The notes under the pieces are model-generated. The model was not told the DNA's origin. It saw nothing but the letters and a program-made list of their open reading frames with translations, and made no database searches. DNA of 13,434 bases. It comes from Candidatus Thiodiazotropha taylori (GTDB lineage Bacteria > Pseudomonadota > Gammaproteobacteria > Chromatiales > Chromatiaceae). The stretch lies in assembly GCA_019100305.1 (NCBI GenBank), contig JAHRHW010000078.1:1-13434 (forward strand). The letters are read 5' to 3'. Positions 6,964 through 13,259 of this stretch are shown here, piece by piece (position 1 is the first letter of the stretch; each line of letters starts with the position of its first letter). The position numbers and the translations under genes were made by a program.

Positions 6964-7779
6964 ATGGCGTCACTGAAATATAAAAGCCTGTTTCTGTCCG
7001 ATACCCATCTTGGCCTGAGAGCCGCCCGCACCGAGTATCTGCTCGATTTCCTCAAACACACCGAAAGCGAAAACCTCTATCTGGTCGGCGATATTCTCGA
7101 TTTCTGGAAGATGCGCTCCGGTTGGTTCTGGCCTTCGATCAACAACGAGATCATCAATCTGGTGATCAAGAAGGCCAAGCAGGGTACCCGGGTGATCTAT
7201 GTACCTGGCAACCATGATGAGCTGCTGCGCGATTATCTCAACTTCCACTTTTCGGGGATCGAAATCCATAAGGAGATCATCCACAAGACCGAGGATGACC
7301 GCCAGTTCCTGGTACTGCATGGCGATGAATTCGATGGCGTGGTGATGAACAACAAATGGCTGGCCCACCTGGGCAGCGACGCCTACGACCTGCTGCTCTG
7401 GCTGAACCGCTGGTTCAACGTCGCCAGGCGCCGATTGGGTTTTGGTTACTGGTCCCTCTCCGCCTATCTCAAGCGCCAGGTAAAAGAAGCGGTGAAGTAT
7501 ATCGGTAATTTCGAACAAGCTGTCATCCAGGCTGCTCGTGAACGGGATCTGGATGGGGTGATCTGTGGACACATCCACCATGCGGTGATCAGTGATCTGG
7601 ATGGCCTGACCTACGCCAACTGCGGTGACTGGGTGGAGAGCTGTACTGCTCTGGCCGAAGAGGCGGACGGCACCCTGAAACTGATCCACTGGGTCGACGA
7701 ATCAATGCAACTTATCGATAAGAAAGAAGGTGAATATGCGGATAGCGATACTGACGGACGCGTGGTACCCACAAGTTAA
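6964..7779 (+). CDS. Calcineurin-type metallophosphoesterase, UDP-diacylglucosamine pyrophosphatase-like (COG2908)
   Basis: A 271-residue two-metal phosphoesterase. The metal ligands are in order: Asp13 and His15 in LSDTHLG, Asp43 in VGDILDFW, Asn83 and His84 in PGNHDE, His119 in LHGDEFD, and His203 and His205 in CGHIHHA. The ending YANCGDWVES is typical of the COG2908 group related to LpxH, which cleaves UDP-2,3-diacylglucosamine in lipid A synthesis. It has GNHD where E. coli LpxH has GNRD, and it is about 30 residues longer. It is therefore probably not the housekeeping LpxH but a paralogue often found next to a glycosyltransferase, as here. The ATG has only a weak upstream site (GAGAACTC). 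Its last 44 bases overlap the start of the GT4 gene, so the two are coupled. Confidence 0.85.
   Translation: MASLKYKSLFLSDTHLGLRAARTEYLLDFLKHTESENLYLVGDILDFWKMRSGWFWPSINNEIINLVIKKAKQGTRVIYVPGNHDELLRDYLNFHFSGIEIHKEIIHKTEDDRQFLVLHGDEFDGVVMNNKWLAHLGSDAYDLLLWLNRWFNVARRRLGFGYWSLSAYLKRQVKEAVKYIGNFEQAVIQAARERDLDGVICGHIHHAVISDLDGLTYANCGDWVESCTALAEEADGTLKLIHWVDESMQLIDKKEGEYADSDTDGRVVPTS
7725..7730 (+). promoter_or_regulatory. Ribosome binding site deciding the GT4 start at 7736
   Basis: AGAAGG lies five bases before ATG 7736. It directly abuts the alternative GTG at 7730, which is too close for initiation. This favours a protein beginning MRIAILTDAW, the usual start of this glycosyltransferase group. 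Confidence 0.6.
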
Positions 7780-8770
7780 CGGCGTCGTACGTACGCTGAA
7801 CAAAACCATTACCATCCTGGAGCAGTGGGGTCATGAGATCCTCTGCATCAATCCGGAGCTGTTTCGGACTCTGCCGATGCCGACCTATCCGGATATTCCC
7901 CTGTCTCTCTTTCCCTATGGCAAAATCAAAAAGCTGCTGAACGAGTTCAAACCCGATGCGATCCATCTCTCCACTGAGGGACCGATCGGTTGGGCGGGCC
8001 GGCGCTACTGTCTGCGCCACAAGGTTCCCTACACCACTACCTACCATACCCGTTTTCCCGAGTATGTACGTCTGCGGGCACCGATCCCCATCTCCCTCTC
8101 CTACGCCTTCGTCCGGGCGTTTCACAGCAAGGCGACTCTCACCATGGTAGCCACCAGCTCGATGAAGGCAACCCTGGAAGCGCATGGATTTAAGAATCTG
8201 GAGTACTGGACCCGCGGCGTCGACATCGAGCACTTCGTACCCAGAGAGGAGAAAGCACTGGATATTGAAGGCCCCATCTCCCTCTACCTGGGTCGGGTTG
8301 CGGTGGAAAAGAATATTCAGGATTTTCTCGATCTTGATATCGCAGGCTCCAAGGTCGTGATCGGCGACGGACCGGCAATGGCCAGCCTGCAGGAAAAGTA
8401 TCCGGATACCCATTTTCTCGGCTATCGTAAAAACGGCGATCTGGCCAACCTGCTGGCGGCTGCAGATGTGATGGTCTTCCCCAGCCGCACCGACACCTTT
8501 GGATTGGTGATGCTGGAGGCTATGGCCTGTGGTGTACCGGTGGCCACCTACCCGGTGGAAGGCCCATTGGACGTGATCAAAAACGGCCTTAACGGTTGGA
8601 TGGACGAAGACCTCAAGACCGCTACAATCAAAGCCCTGGAAGTGGACAGAAAGAGCTGTCGGGCGTTTGCCGAACAGTACTCCTGGGAAGCCTGTACCCA
8701 GCAGTTTCTGACGTTGATCCAAAAGAACTGTCCTGATTCAGCAACCGAGGTTGTTGAGAAGACTGGTTAG
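7736..8770 (+). CDS. Glycosyltransferase family 4 (GT-B fold)
   Basis: A 344-residue retaining glycosyltransferase of the MgtA/SqdX-like subgroup that moves a sugar from a nucleotide sugar to a lipid or glycan. The N-terminal Rossmann lobe opens MRIAILTDAWYPQVNGVVRTL-type, with the loop that packs on the donor. The C-terminal lobe has LGRVAVEKNI (about 185-194) and the donor-binding stretch FPSRTDTFGLVMLEAMACG (about 248-266), where the first acid of the E-x7-E motif is Asp253 and the second Glu261, as is usual in this subgroup. There is no signal peptide or membrane helix; it likely acts at the cytoplasmic face. Its overlap with the metallophosphoesterase gene suggests a shared envelope lipid or glycolipid pathway. 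Acceptor and donor sugar cannot be told. Confidence 0.88.
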   Translation: MRIAILTDAWYPQVNGVVRTLNKTITILEQWGHEILCINPELFRTLPMPTYPDIPLSLFPYGKIKKLLNEFKPDAIHLSTEGPIGWAGRRYCLRHKVPYTTTYHTRFPEYVRLRAPIPISLSYAFVRAFHSKATLTMVATSSMKATLEAHGFKNLEYWTRGVDIEHFVPREEKALDIEGPISLYLGRVAVEKNIQDFLDLDIAGSKVVIGDGPAMASLQEKYPDTHFLGYRKNGDLANLLAAADVMVFPSRTDTFGLVMLEAMACGVPVATYPVEGPLDVIKNGLNGWMDEDLKTATIKALEVDRKSCRAFAEQYSWEACTQQFLTLIQKNCPDSATEVVEKTG

Positions 8771-8788
8771 GGCGTATTGGATTAGTGT

Positions 8789-8800
8789 TAACAGGCCCTA
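8789..8800 (-). repeat. 12-base repeat, copy 2 (inverted relative to 1949-1960)
   Basis: TAACAGGCCCTA on the plus strand, the exact reverse complement of the copy at 1949-1960. It lies 18 bases after the glycosyltransferase stop. Its right arm GCCCTA (8795-8800) can also pair with TAGGGC at 8768-8773 across a 21-base loop, a weak possible transcript end. Confidence 0.4.
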
Positions 8801-8932
8801 GCACAAAGGCCCAGTAAAGCGTAATAAGGGAAAGGCTGTGGGTGGATCATACAACCAACCAGGGAGCACCTAGCTAGTATTCGACATACAGACAAAAACC
8901 TCATCGGTTATCCGTTTGCAGCTCTATTTTTG

Positions 8933-8966
8933 GAGTTAACCTCTTCCCCTCTTTCAGGTTAAACTC
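8933..8966. promoter_or_regulatory. Inverted repeat upstream of the cupin gene
   Basis: GAGTTAACCT at 8933-8942 and AGGTTAAACTC at 8956-8966 are reverse complements apart from one extra base, around a 13-base pyrimidine-rich loop. It lies about 50 bases before the cupin start. It could be an operator or an RNA hairpin in the leader. No clear promoter boxes were seen around it. Confidence 0.4.
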
Positions 8967-9014
8967 ACCGGTCAGATTTTCGCCTCCACACAACAACCAC
9001 TGCGAACGGACACC

Positions 9015-9296
9015 ATGACCGAACTCAAGATACTCTGCGAACACCGTCCATCTTCTATGAAACTGGAGATCCAGGGGGTCTACGACTGGCCGATCTGGAG
9101 CAAGGAGGTGTCGAAGTTCGACTGGAGTTACGACCAGACCGAGATCTGCTACTTCCTGCGCGGCAAGGTGATCGTCACTCCGGAAGGGGGCGAACCCCAG
9201 GAGTTTGGACGTGGCGACCTGGTCACTTTTCCGGCCGGCATGAAGTGCACCTGGGATATCCTCAAGGATGTGGAAAAGCACTACACCTTCGAATAG
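9015..9296 (+). CDS. Small cupin-domain protein (cupin_3 / DUF861 type)
   Basis: A 93-residue single-domain protein, the usual length for this family of small beta-barrels. The stretch ICYFLRGKVIVTPEGGEP (about 46-63), then FGRGDLVTFPAGMKCTWDI (about 65-83), matches the conserved strands and turn of DUF861 proteins. Relatives include ureidoglycine aminohydrolase-like cupins, but most stand-alone copies have no known substrate. The His residues of a classical cupin metal site are largely missing, which is common in this subfamily; Glu44, Tyr46 and Cys78 sit near where ligands would be. It starts at an ATG with only a weak upstream purine tract. It stands alone, 244 bases after the GT4 gene and before the accessory region, so its partners are unclear. 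Confidence 0.85.
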   Translation: MTELKILCEHRPSSMKLEIQGVYDWPIWSKEVSKFDWSYDQTEICYFLRGKVIVTPEGGEPQEFGRGDLVTFPAGMKCTWDILKDVEKHYTFE

Positions 9297-9360
9297 TCGT
9301 CGCCCCGCCTGATGACAAAAGCCGCCAAAAGCCAACAGCATACGCCAATGATGCACGGGT

Positions 9361-9427
9361 GTTACACTATTGTTTTTTAACGATTTTTTAGAATATTTCC
9401 TTAATTAGTTACACTTTAAGTTACAGT
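9361..9427 (+). repeat. Three GTTACA(C/G)T repeats in an AT-rich stretch
   Basis: GTTACACT at 9361-9368 and 9408-9415, and GTTACAGT at 9420-9427, in a run of T-rich DNA. The last two are 12 bases apart. Directly after is a hairpin with arms TTGAGCC and GGCTCAA around seven bases (about 9431-9451); its T-run precedes the stem on the plus strand. The block marks a sharp drop in GC at the edge of the accessory region. Confidence 0.35.
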
Positions 9428-9506
9428 TTTTTGAGCCCTTACGAGGCTCAACCTCTTCCTTTCTCCGGTCGACGACTCAGCAGGCGAGTATCTCCTCGAC
9501 ACAATA

Positions 9507-9560
9507 AGCGAACCATGGTACAACACGATTGGCGAAGTACATCACAGCTTAATTAGCGAA
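9507..9560 (+). repeat. Three RGCGAA direct repeats at an exact 24-base pitch before the Fic gene
   Basis: AGCGAA at 9507, GGCGAA at 9531 and AGCGAA at 9555 are spaced 24 and 24 bases. Units two and three share more: ATT before the box, and GCGAA followed at one or no base by TAC. The last copy ends 17 bases before the Fic ATG. The position fits an operator, perhaps for the AbiEi-like N-terminal region of the Fic protein itself. A function is inferred only from spacing and place. Confidence 0.4.
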
Positions 9561-9577
9561 TACTATTCCAAAAGACC

Positions 9578-11137
9578 ATGGCAAAACCCTCTGAAAAACT
9601 GGCCGAATCCCTGCAGGCGCTCCACGAACTGCAAGCGCACGGCACAGTCGCCATACGCTCTGCCAACCTGTCGCGGACCCATCGGGAGCGCCTGCTTCGC
9701 AATGGCTTTCTGCAAGAGGTCATCAAGGGCTGGTATGTCCCTACACGCCCAGACGAGACAGCCGGCGAAAGCACCGCCTGGTATGCCGCTTTCTGGCCAT
9801 TCTGCGCTGCCTATCTCCAACACCTCAAGGGTAACGACTGGTGTCTGTCTCCGGAACAATCCCTGTCAATCCATGCCGAGAACTGGACTGTCCCGCGCCA
9901 GTTACTGGTCCGGGCCATCAAGGCGCGCAATAACATCACGGCCTTACCACATAACACATCGCTACTGGATATCCGGGCCGCATTGCCAGACAGCAAGGAT
10001 ATCGTGGAAAAAAACGGCCTGCGTCTGTTTTCGCTCCCAGCGGCGCTGATCGCCTGCGCGACGGGCTATTTTCAGCAAAACCCCACCGATATGCGCGCCG
10101 CCCTGTCGATGGTGCGCGATGCCTCCGAAGTACTGGACCGACTGCTGGAAGGCGGGCACAGTACCATCGCCGGGCGGCTTGCAGGCGCGTTCCGCAATAT
10201 CGGCCGTGAGCGGATCGCTGACGACATCATCAATACCATGCGCGCGGCCGGATACGACGTGCGCGAGAATGATCCCTTCGAGACACAAATTCCGGTGATC
10301 CTACCGGCGAGGGAACAGTCGCCCTATGTCAATCGCATTCGCCTGATGTGGCAGGAAATGCGGGAGCAGATCATCGAGCGCTTTCCCAAAGCACCCGGCC
10401 AGCCCAAGGACATCAAGGCCTATCTCAAACACGTCGAAGATGTTTACGTCTCAGACGCCTATCACTCCTTGTCTATTGAAGGCTATCGTGTCAGCCCTGA
10501 ACTGATCGAGCGCGTACGCAGTGGTAACTGGAATCCGGACGCAGACGAGAATGACAGGGAACATCGTAATGCGCTTGCCGCCCGCGGCTACTGGCAGGCC
10601 TATCAAGCCGTGCGGGAAAGTGTTGGTAAAATCTTGCAAGGTAACAATCCCGGCACCGTCGTTGATGACGATCACCGAATATGGTATCGGGAAATGTTTG
10701 CACCGGGCGTAACAGCTGGATTGCTGCGTGCCGCCGATCTCGCCGGTTATCGCAACGGGCACGTTTATATTCGTCGGTCAATGCATGTACCGCCCAGTTG
10801 TGAAGCTGTGCGCGATGCCATGCCTGTTTTTTTTGACCTGCTGCGCGACGAAACAGATCCGTCCGTTCGTGTCGTACTCGGGCATTTTATCTTCGTGTAC
10901 ATCCATCCCTATATGGACGGCAACGGCCGCATAGGGCGATTTCTAATGAACGTGATGTTGGCCAGTGGAGGCTATCCCTGGACCGTTGTTCCCTTGCAAC
11001 GTCGGGATGCCTACATGGATACATTGGAACAAGCCAGCGTAAATCACAACATCGTGCCCTTCACGGTTTTTCTGGCTCGTCTTGTCAAAGATGGATTGAA
11101 GGGAAAGGCCGCTCCCAAATTTCCGATTTCACGATAA
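9578..11137 (+). CDS. Fic-family AMP-transferase with an AbiEi-like N-terminal region
   Basis: A 519-residue protein. Residues about 5-60 (LQALHELQAHGTVAIRSANLS ... LQEVIKGWYVP) look like the winged helix of AbiEi-type type IV antitoxins, and 60-240 like the rest of that family. Residues about 275-505 are a Fic domain. The catalytic loop is HPYMDGNGRIGR at 443-454 with His443, Asp447, Arg451 and Arg454, the full HxFx(D/E)GNGRxxR pattern except Tyr for Phe. An inhibitory motif (S/T)xxxE(G/N) is present as SLSIEG (Ser297, Glu301), before the Fic core as in class II Fic proteins that hold themselves inactive. Fic enzymes attach AMP or similar groups to protein hydroxyls. No separate antitoxin gene is next to it. 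The frame is intact. The upstream AAAGA is a weak ribosome site. Confidence 0.88.
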   Translation: MAKPSEKLAESLQALHELQAHGTVAIRSANLSRTHRERLLRNGFLQEVIKGWYVPTRPDETAGESTAWYAAFWPFCAAYLQHLKGNDWCLSPEQSLSIHAENWTVPRQLLVRAIKARNNITALPHNTSLLDIRAALPDSKDIVEKNGLRLFSLPAALIACATGYFQQNPTDMRAALSMVRDASEVLDRLLEGGHSTIAGRLAGAFRNIGRERIADDIINTMRAAGYDVRENDPFETQIPVILPAREQSPYVNRIRLMWQEMREQIIERFPKAPGQPKDIKAYLKHVEDVYVSDAYHSLSIEGYRVSPELIERVRSGNWNPDADENDREHRNALAARGYWQAYQAVRESVGKILQGNNPGTVVDDDHRIWYREMFAPGVTAGLLRAADLAGYRNGHVYIRRSMHVPPSCEAVRDAMPVFFDLLRDETDPSVRVVLGHFIFVYIHPYMDGNGRIGRFLMNVMLASGGYPWTVVPLQRRDAYMDTLEQASVNHNIVPFTVFLARLVKDGLKGKAAPKFPISR

Positions 11138-11209
11138 TCTTCCTGTAAAGAAGCTATATAGATCTGTTTATTAACCGTAATTATCTACAAGTTACGTCGA
11201 TACCCATTG

Positions 11210-11392
11210 CGCAAATTGCACCACGATGCACAGCAACGCACTGCTGCTTTGGCCATTAGCGACGATATCGCAATCTATGCCATAGTCGTAGACGCCATCA
11301 ATGAAGAAGCTGAGTCCTTTTACATGCAATATGGGTTTGCCCATCTTGTCTCCTAGGGCAAACGCCTGTTTCTACCGTTAAAATCCTTCTGA
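11210..11392 (+). pseudogene. 3' remnant of a GNAT acetyltransferase toxin (TacT-like)
   Basis: Only the C-terminal 60 or so codons remain. The frame gives DAQQRTAALAISDD, then IAIYAIVVDAINEEA, ESFYMQYGF, an in-frame TAG at 11354-11356, and GKRLFLPLKSF before TGA at 11390-11392. The pattern (helix, VVDA strand, FY...YGF, RLFLP ending) is the C-terminal half of TacT/AtaT toxins, which acetylate charged tRNA. Spacing between YGF and RLFLP is normal if TAG stands for a sense codon, so the stop is a point change rather than a shift. The acetyl-CoA binding motif, the 5' half and the usual ribbon-helix-helix antitoxin are all missing. It is surely inactive. The 72 bases between the Fic stop and this fragment show nothing recognisable. 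Confidence 0.7.
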
Positions 11393-11458
11393 TTCTATTT
11401 CCTTTTATTATGCCGAACACAAGGAAACAAAAATTATCCATACAGACAACTGGACTAA

Positions 11459-11722
11459 ACAGGATGGCTTACCACAGACGCCGATGAAATCGAACGCCGC
11501 CGTGTGCGCGGCGCCACCGAGGCTTTCCAGATTGAACCTCTGCCGCAAGGTCATGATTTTTTCGGTATCTATCAAGTCGACTCAGATGGCGGACAAACCT
11601 ATCGTGTCGAGATTCGCTCGCTTGTAGATCTAGTCAATAGCTGCGACTGCCCCGACCACCGCATCAACGGCCTGAGCTGTGATAGACCTCGATTCCTTAC
11701 GGAGATGGAAAAAACGCCATAA
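11459..11722 (+). pseudogene. 5' remnant of a SWIM zinc-finger protein, perhaps from a SNF2-type helicase
   Basis: An open frame without an ATG runs from just after TAA 11456-11458 to TAA 11720-11722. A GTG at 11504 could start 72 residues, but similarity begins before it (WLTTDADEIERRRVRGATEA). The segment IYQVDSDGGQTYRVEIRS leads to NSCDCPDHRINGL, which fits the first half of a SWIM finger (CxCPDxxxNG). The expected Cys-x-His that completes zinc binding is absent: the sequence turns into SCDRPRFLTEMEK and stops. Just upstream, DNWTKQ in another frame follows AAGGA at 11421-11425 and may be the original N-terminus, separated by a one-base shift near 11462. SWIM fingers bind DNA or proteins and often precede SNF2 helicase domains. 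Only about 85 residues are left, so it is taken as a broken gene. Confidence 0.55.
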
Positions 11723-11740
11723 CATTGGCGGAGTTTTTTT
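11709..11740 (+). terminator. Rho-independent terminator-like hairpin
   Basis: A run of six A is followed by CGCCA, a six-base loop, TGGCG, then GAG and seven T. The A and T runs can extend the stem past the GAG bulge. It overlaps the end of the SWIM remnant and would insulate dabB from upstream transcription. The stem core is only five pairs. Confidence 0.5.
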
Positions 11741-11742
11741 GA

Positions 11743-11748
11743 TATAAT
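11743..11748 (+). promoter_or_regulatory. Candidate -10 box for dabB-dabA
   Basis: A perfect TATAAT just after the terminator-like hairpin and 47 bases before the dabB ATG. The hexamer 17 bases upstream is TAACAT, a poor -35 box, which would suit a promoter needing an activator. In some DAB operons LysR-type regulators control expression; no regulator gene is in this window. Confidence 0.45.
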
Positions 11749-11795
11749 TGGACGTTTTTCAGTTCCATATCCAAGAATAATTTTTCCGAGGTGCC

Positions 11796-13256
11796 ATGGG
11801 GGTTTTAAGTCTATTGCTGTTGTTGCCCGTGCTAGGGGCGGCTGCCATCGCCCTTCTGCCAGGCAATGACCGGCAGCTGATCCGCAAAGTGGCGATCTCC
11901 GCCGCCTCCGTCACCCTGATCTTCTCCTGGGGGCTCATCGGCGGATTCGACGGCGCCAACCCGGCCTTGCAGTTTGTCGAACATGTGCCGTGGAACGTGC
12001 GCATGGGAACCTCCTACGCCCTGGCCATCGACGGCATCTCCTTCCCTATGGTGCTGCTAGCGACACTACTCAGCCTTATCGCCATCCTCGCCTCGGCCTC
12101 GATCAAGAAACGCGTCAAGGGCTACTACATGCTGATGCTGTTGCTGGAGACGGCGATGCTCGGCGTCTTCATGGCCCAGGACTGGACGCTGTTCTACGTA
12201 TTCTGGGAGTTGACCCTGATCCCATTGTTTTTCCTCATCGACCGCTGGGGCGGGAAGAATCGTCAAACGGCCTCGCTCAACTTCGTTCTCTACACCATGG
12301 GCGGTTCAGTCTTCATGCTGGTGAGCATGCTGATGCTCTACGACGCCATGCCGTTGCACAACTTCGGCATGGCGGAGATGGCTGCCGCCGGCAGCGCACT
12401 ATCAGAACACAAACAGTTGCTGATCTTTCTCGGGTTTCTCATCGGCTTCGGCGTCAAGATGCCGATCTTCCCCATCCACGGCTGGCTACCGCTGGCCCAT
12501 GTCGAGGCCCCCAGCCCGGTCTCCATTCTGCTCTCCGGCATTTTGTTAAAGATGGGTTCCTACGGCCTGATCCGGGCCGCAACCACACTGCCAGAGGCAG
12601 TGCTGTCGATGCAGGGCATCCTCGCCGGACTAGCGCTGTTCAGCCTGATCTACGGCGGCCTACTGGCCTGGCGTCAGAGCGACATGAAGGGCATGATCGC
12701 CTACTCCTCCATCAGCCACATGGGCGTGGTGCTGCTTGGCATCGCCACCCTCAACCAGACCGGCCTCACCGGCGCGGTAATGCAGATGGTGGCCCACGGC
12801 CTGGTGGCCGGCGCCCTGTTCCTGCTCATCGGCCTGCTCTACGAGCGCACCCATACCCGCGACATTAACGACTACAGCTCGCTGATGCGGGTCATGCCCA
12901 AGTTTGCCTTCTTCACCGTGCTCGCCTTCATCGGCGCCGTCGGCATGCCCGGCACCGCCGGCTTCGTCGCCGAACTGCACGCCATCGTCGGCGGCTTCGC
13001 CCGCTGGGGCTGGGTGGTGGTGCTGCTCAGCATCGGTGTCATGATCAGCGCCGCGTATGCCATTCGCACCATCGGCCGCCTCTTCACCGGCCCGGTCAGC
13101 CGCAAGATGCAGGGGATCGAGGACCTGCGCACCTCGGAGATGGCCGCTGCCGGTATTCTCTCCATCGGCATTCTCTCCATCGGCATCTTCCCCGCCACGG
13201 CGCTGGATATGATGTCGGCCTCCATTATTCAGGTCAGTGGAATATTTGGGGGTTAA
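11796..13256 (+). CDS. dabB: DabB: NuoM-like membrane subunit of a DAB inorganic carbon pump
   Basis: A 486-residue protein with about 13-14 membrane helices of the complex I / Mrp antiporter family. Residues known in NuoM for proton conduction are recognisable: Glu138 in FWELTLIP, Lys221 in VKMPIFPIHGWLP, Lys252 in LLKMGSYG, His335 in VAHGL, and Glu393 in GFVAELHAI. In DAB systems this subunit pairs with DabA to drive CO2 to bicarbonate conversion and retention in the cytoplasm, using the cation gradient. The case for DabB rather than nuoM is the next gene, a DUF2309/DabA start three bases on; a nuo operon would have nuoL before and nuoN after. GAGG lies four bases before the ATG. Near the C-terminus a five-residue unit ILSIG is repeated exactly. 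A stand-alone NuoM paralogue is the alternative. Confidence 0.85.
   Translation: MGVLSLLLLLPVLGAAAIALLPGNDRQLIRKVAISAASVTLIFSWGLIGGFDGANPALQFVEHVPWNVRMGTSYALAIDGISFPMVLLATLLSLIAILASASIKKRVKGYYMLMLLLETAMLGVFMAQDWTLFYVFWELTLIPLFFLIDRWGGKNRQTASLNFVLYTMGGSVFMLVSMLMLYDAMPLHNFGMAEMAAAGSALSEHKQLLIFLGFLIGFGVKMPIFPIHGWLPLAHVEAPSPVSILLSGILLKMGSYGLIRAATTLPEAVLSMQGILAGLALFSLIYGGLLAWRQSDMKGMIAYSSISHMGVVLLGIATLNQTGLTGAVMQMVAHGLVAGALFLLIGLLYERTHTRDINDYSSLMRVMPKFAFFTVLAFIGAVGMPGTAGFVAELHAIVGGFARWGWVVVLLSIGVMISAAYAIRTIGRLFTGPVSRKMQGIEDLRTSEMAAAGILSIGILSIGIFPATALDMMSASIIQVSGIFGG
13155..13184 (+). repeat. Tandem 15-base duplication inside dabB
   Basis: ATTCTCTCCATCGGC occurs twice back to back (13155-13169 and 13170-13184), coding ILSIG-ILSIG in the last membrane helix. 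The frame is kept. The perfect identity suggests a recent slippage event. Confidence 0.85.
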
Positions 13257-13259
13257 GCC

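Noticed and set aside
6764..6976. 70-residue open frame in the gap before the metallophosphoesterase
   Set aside because: TTG start, no recognisable motif, overlap with the next gene's start in another frame, and composition unlike the neighbouring proteins.
8901..9356. 151-residue open frame opposite the cupin gene
   Set aside because: It is the reverse shadow of a clear cupin gene and has no motif of its own.
9361..9427. CRISPR array or plasmid-type iterons
   Set aside because: Only three short 8-base repeats at uneven spacing, with no spacers, cas genes or replication gene.
9431..9451. Hairpin with arms TTGAGCC and GGCTCAA as a terminator of the cupin gene
   Set aside because: The T-run is before, not after, the stem on the plus strand, so it does not fit a Rho-independent terminator in that direction.
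11796..13256. Subunit M of respiratory complex I
   Set aside because: No other nuo gene is next to it and a DabA-like gene follows three bases later, so DabB fits better.
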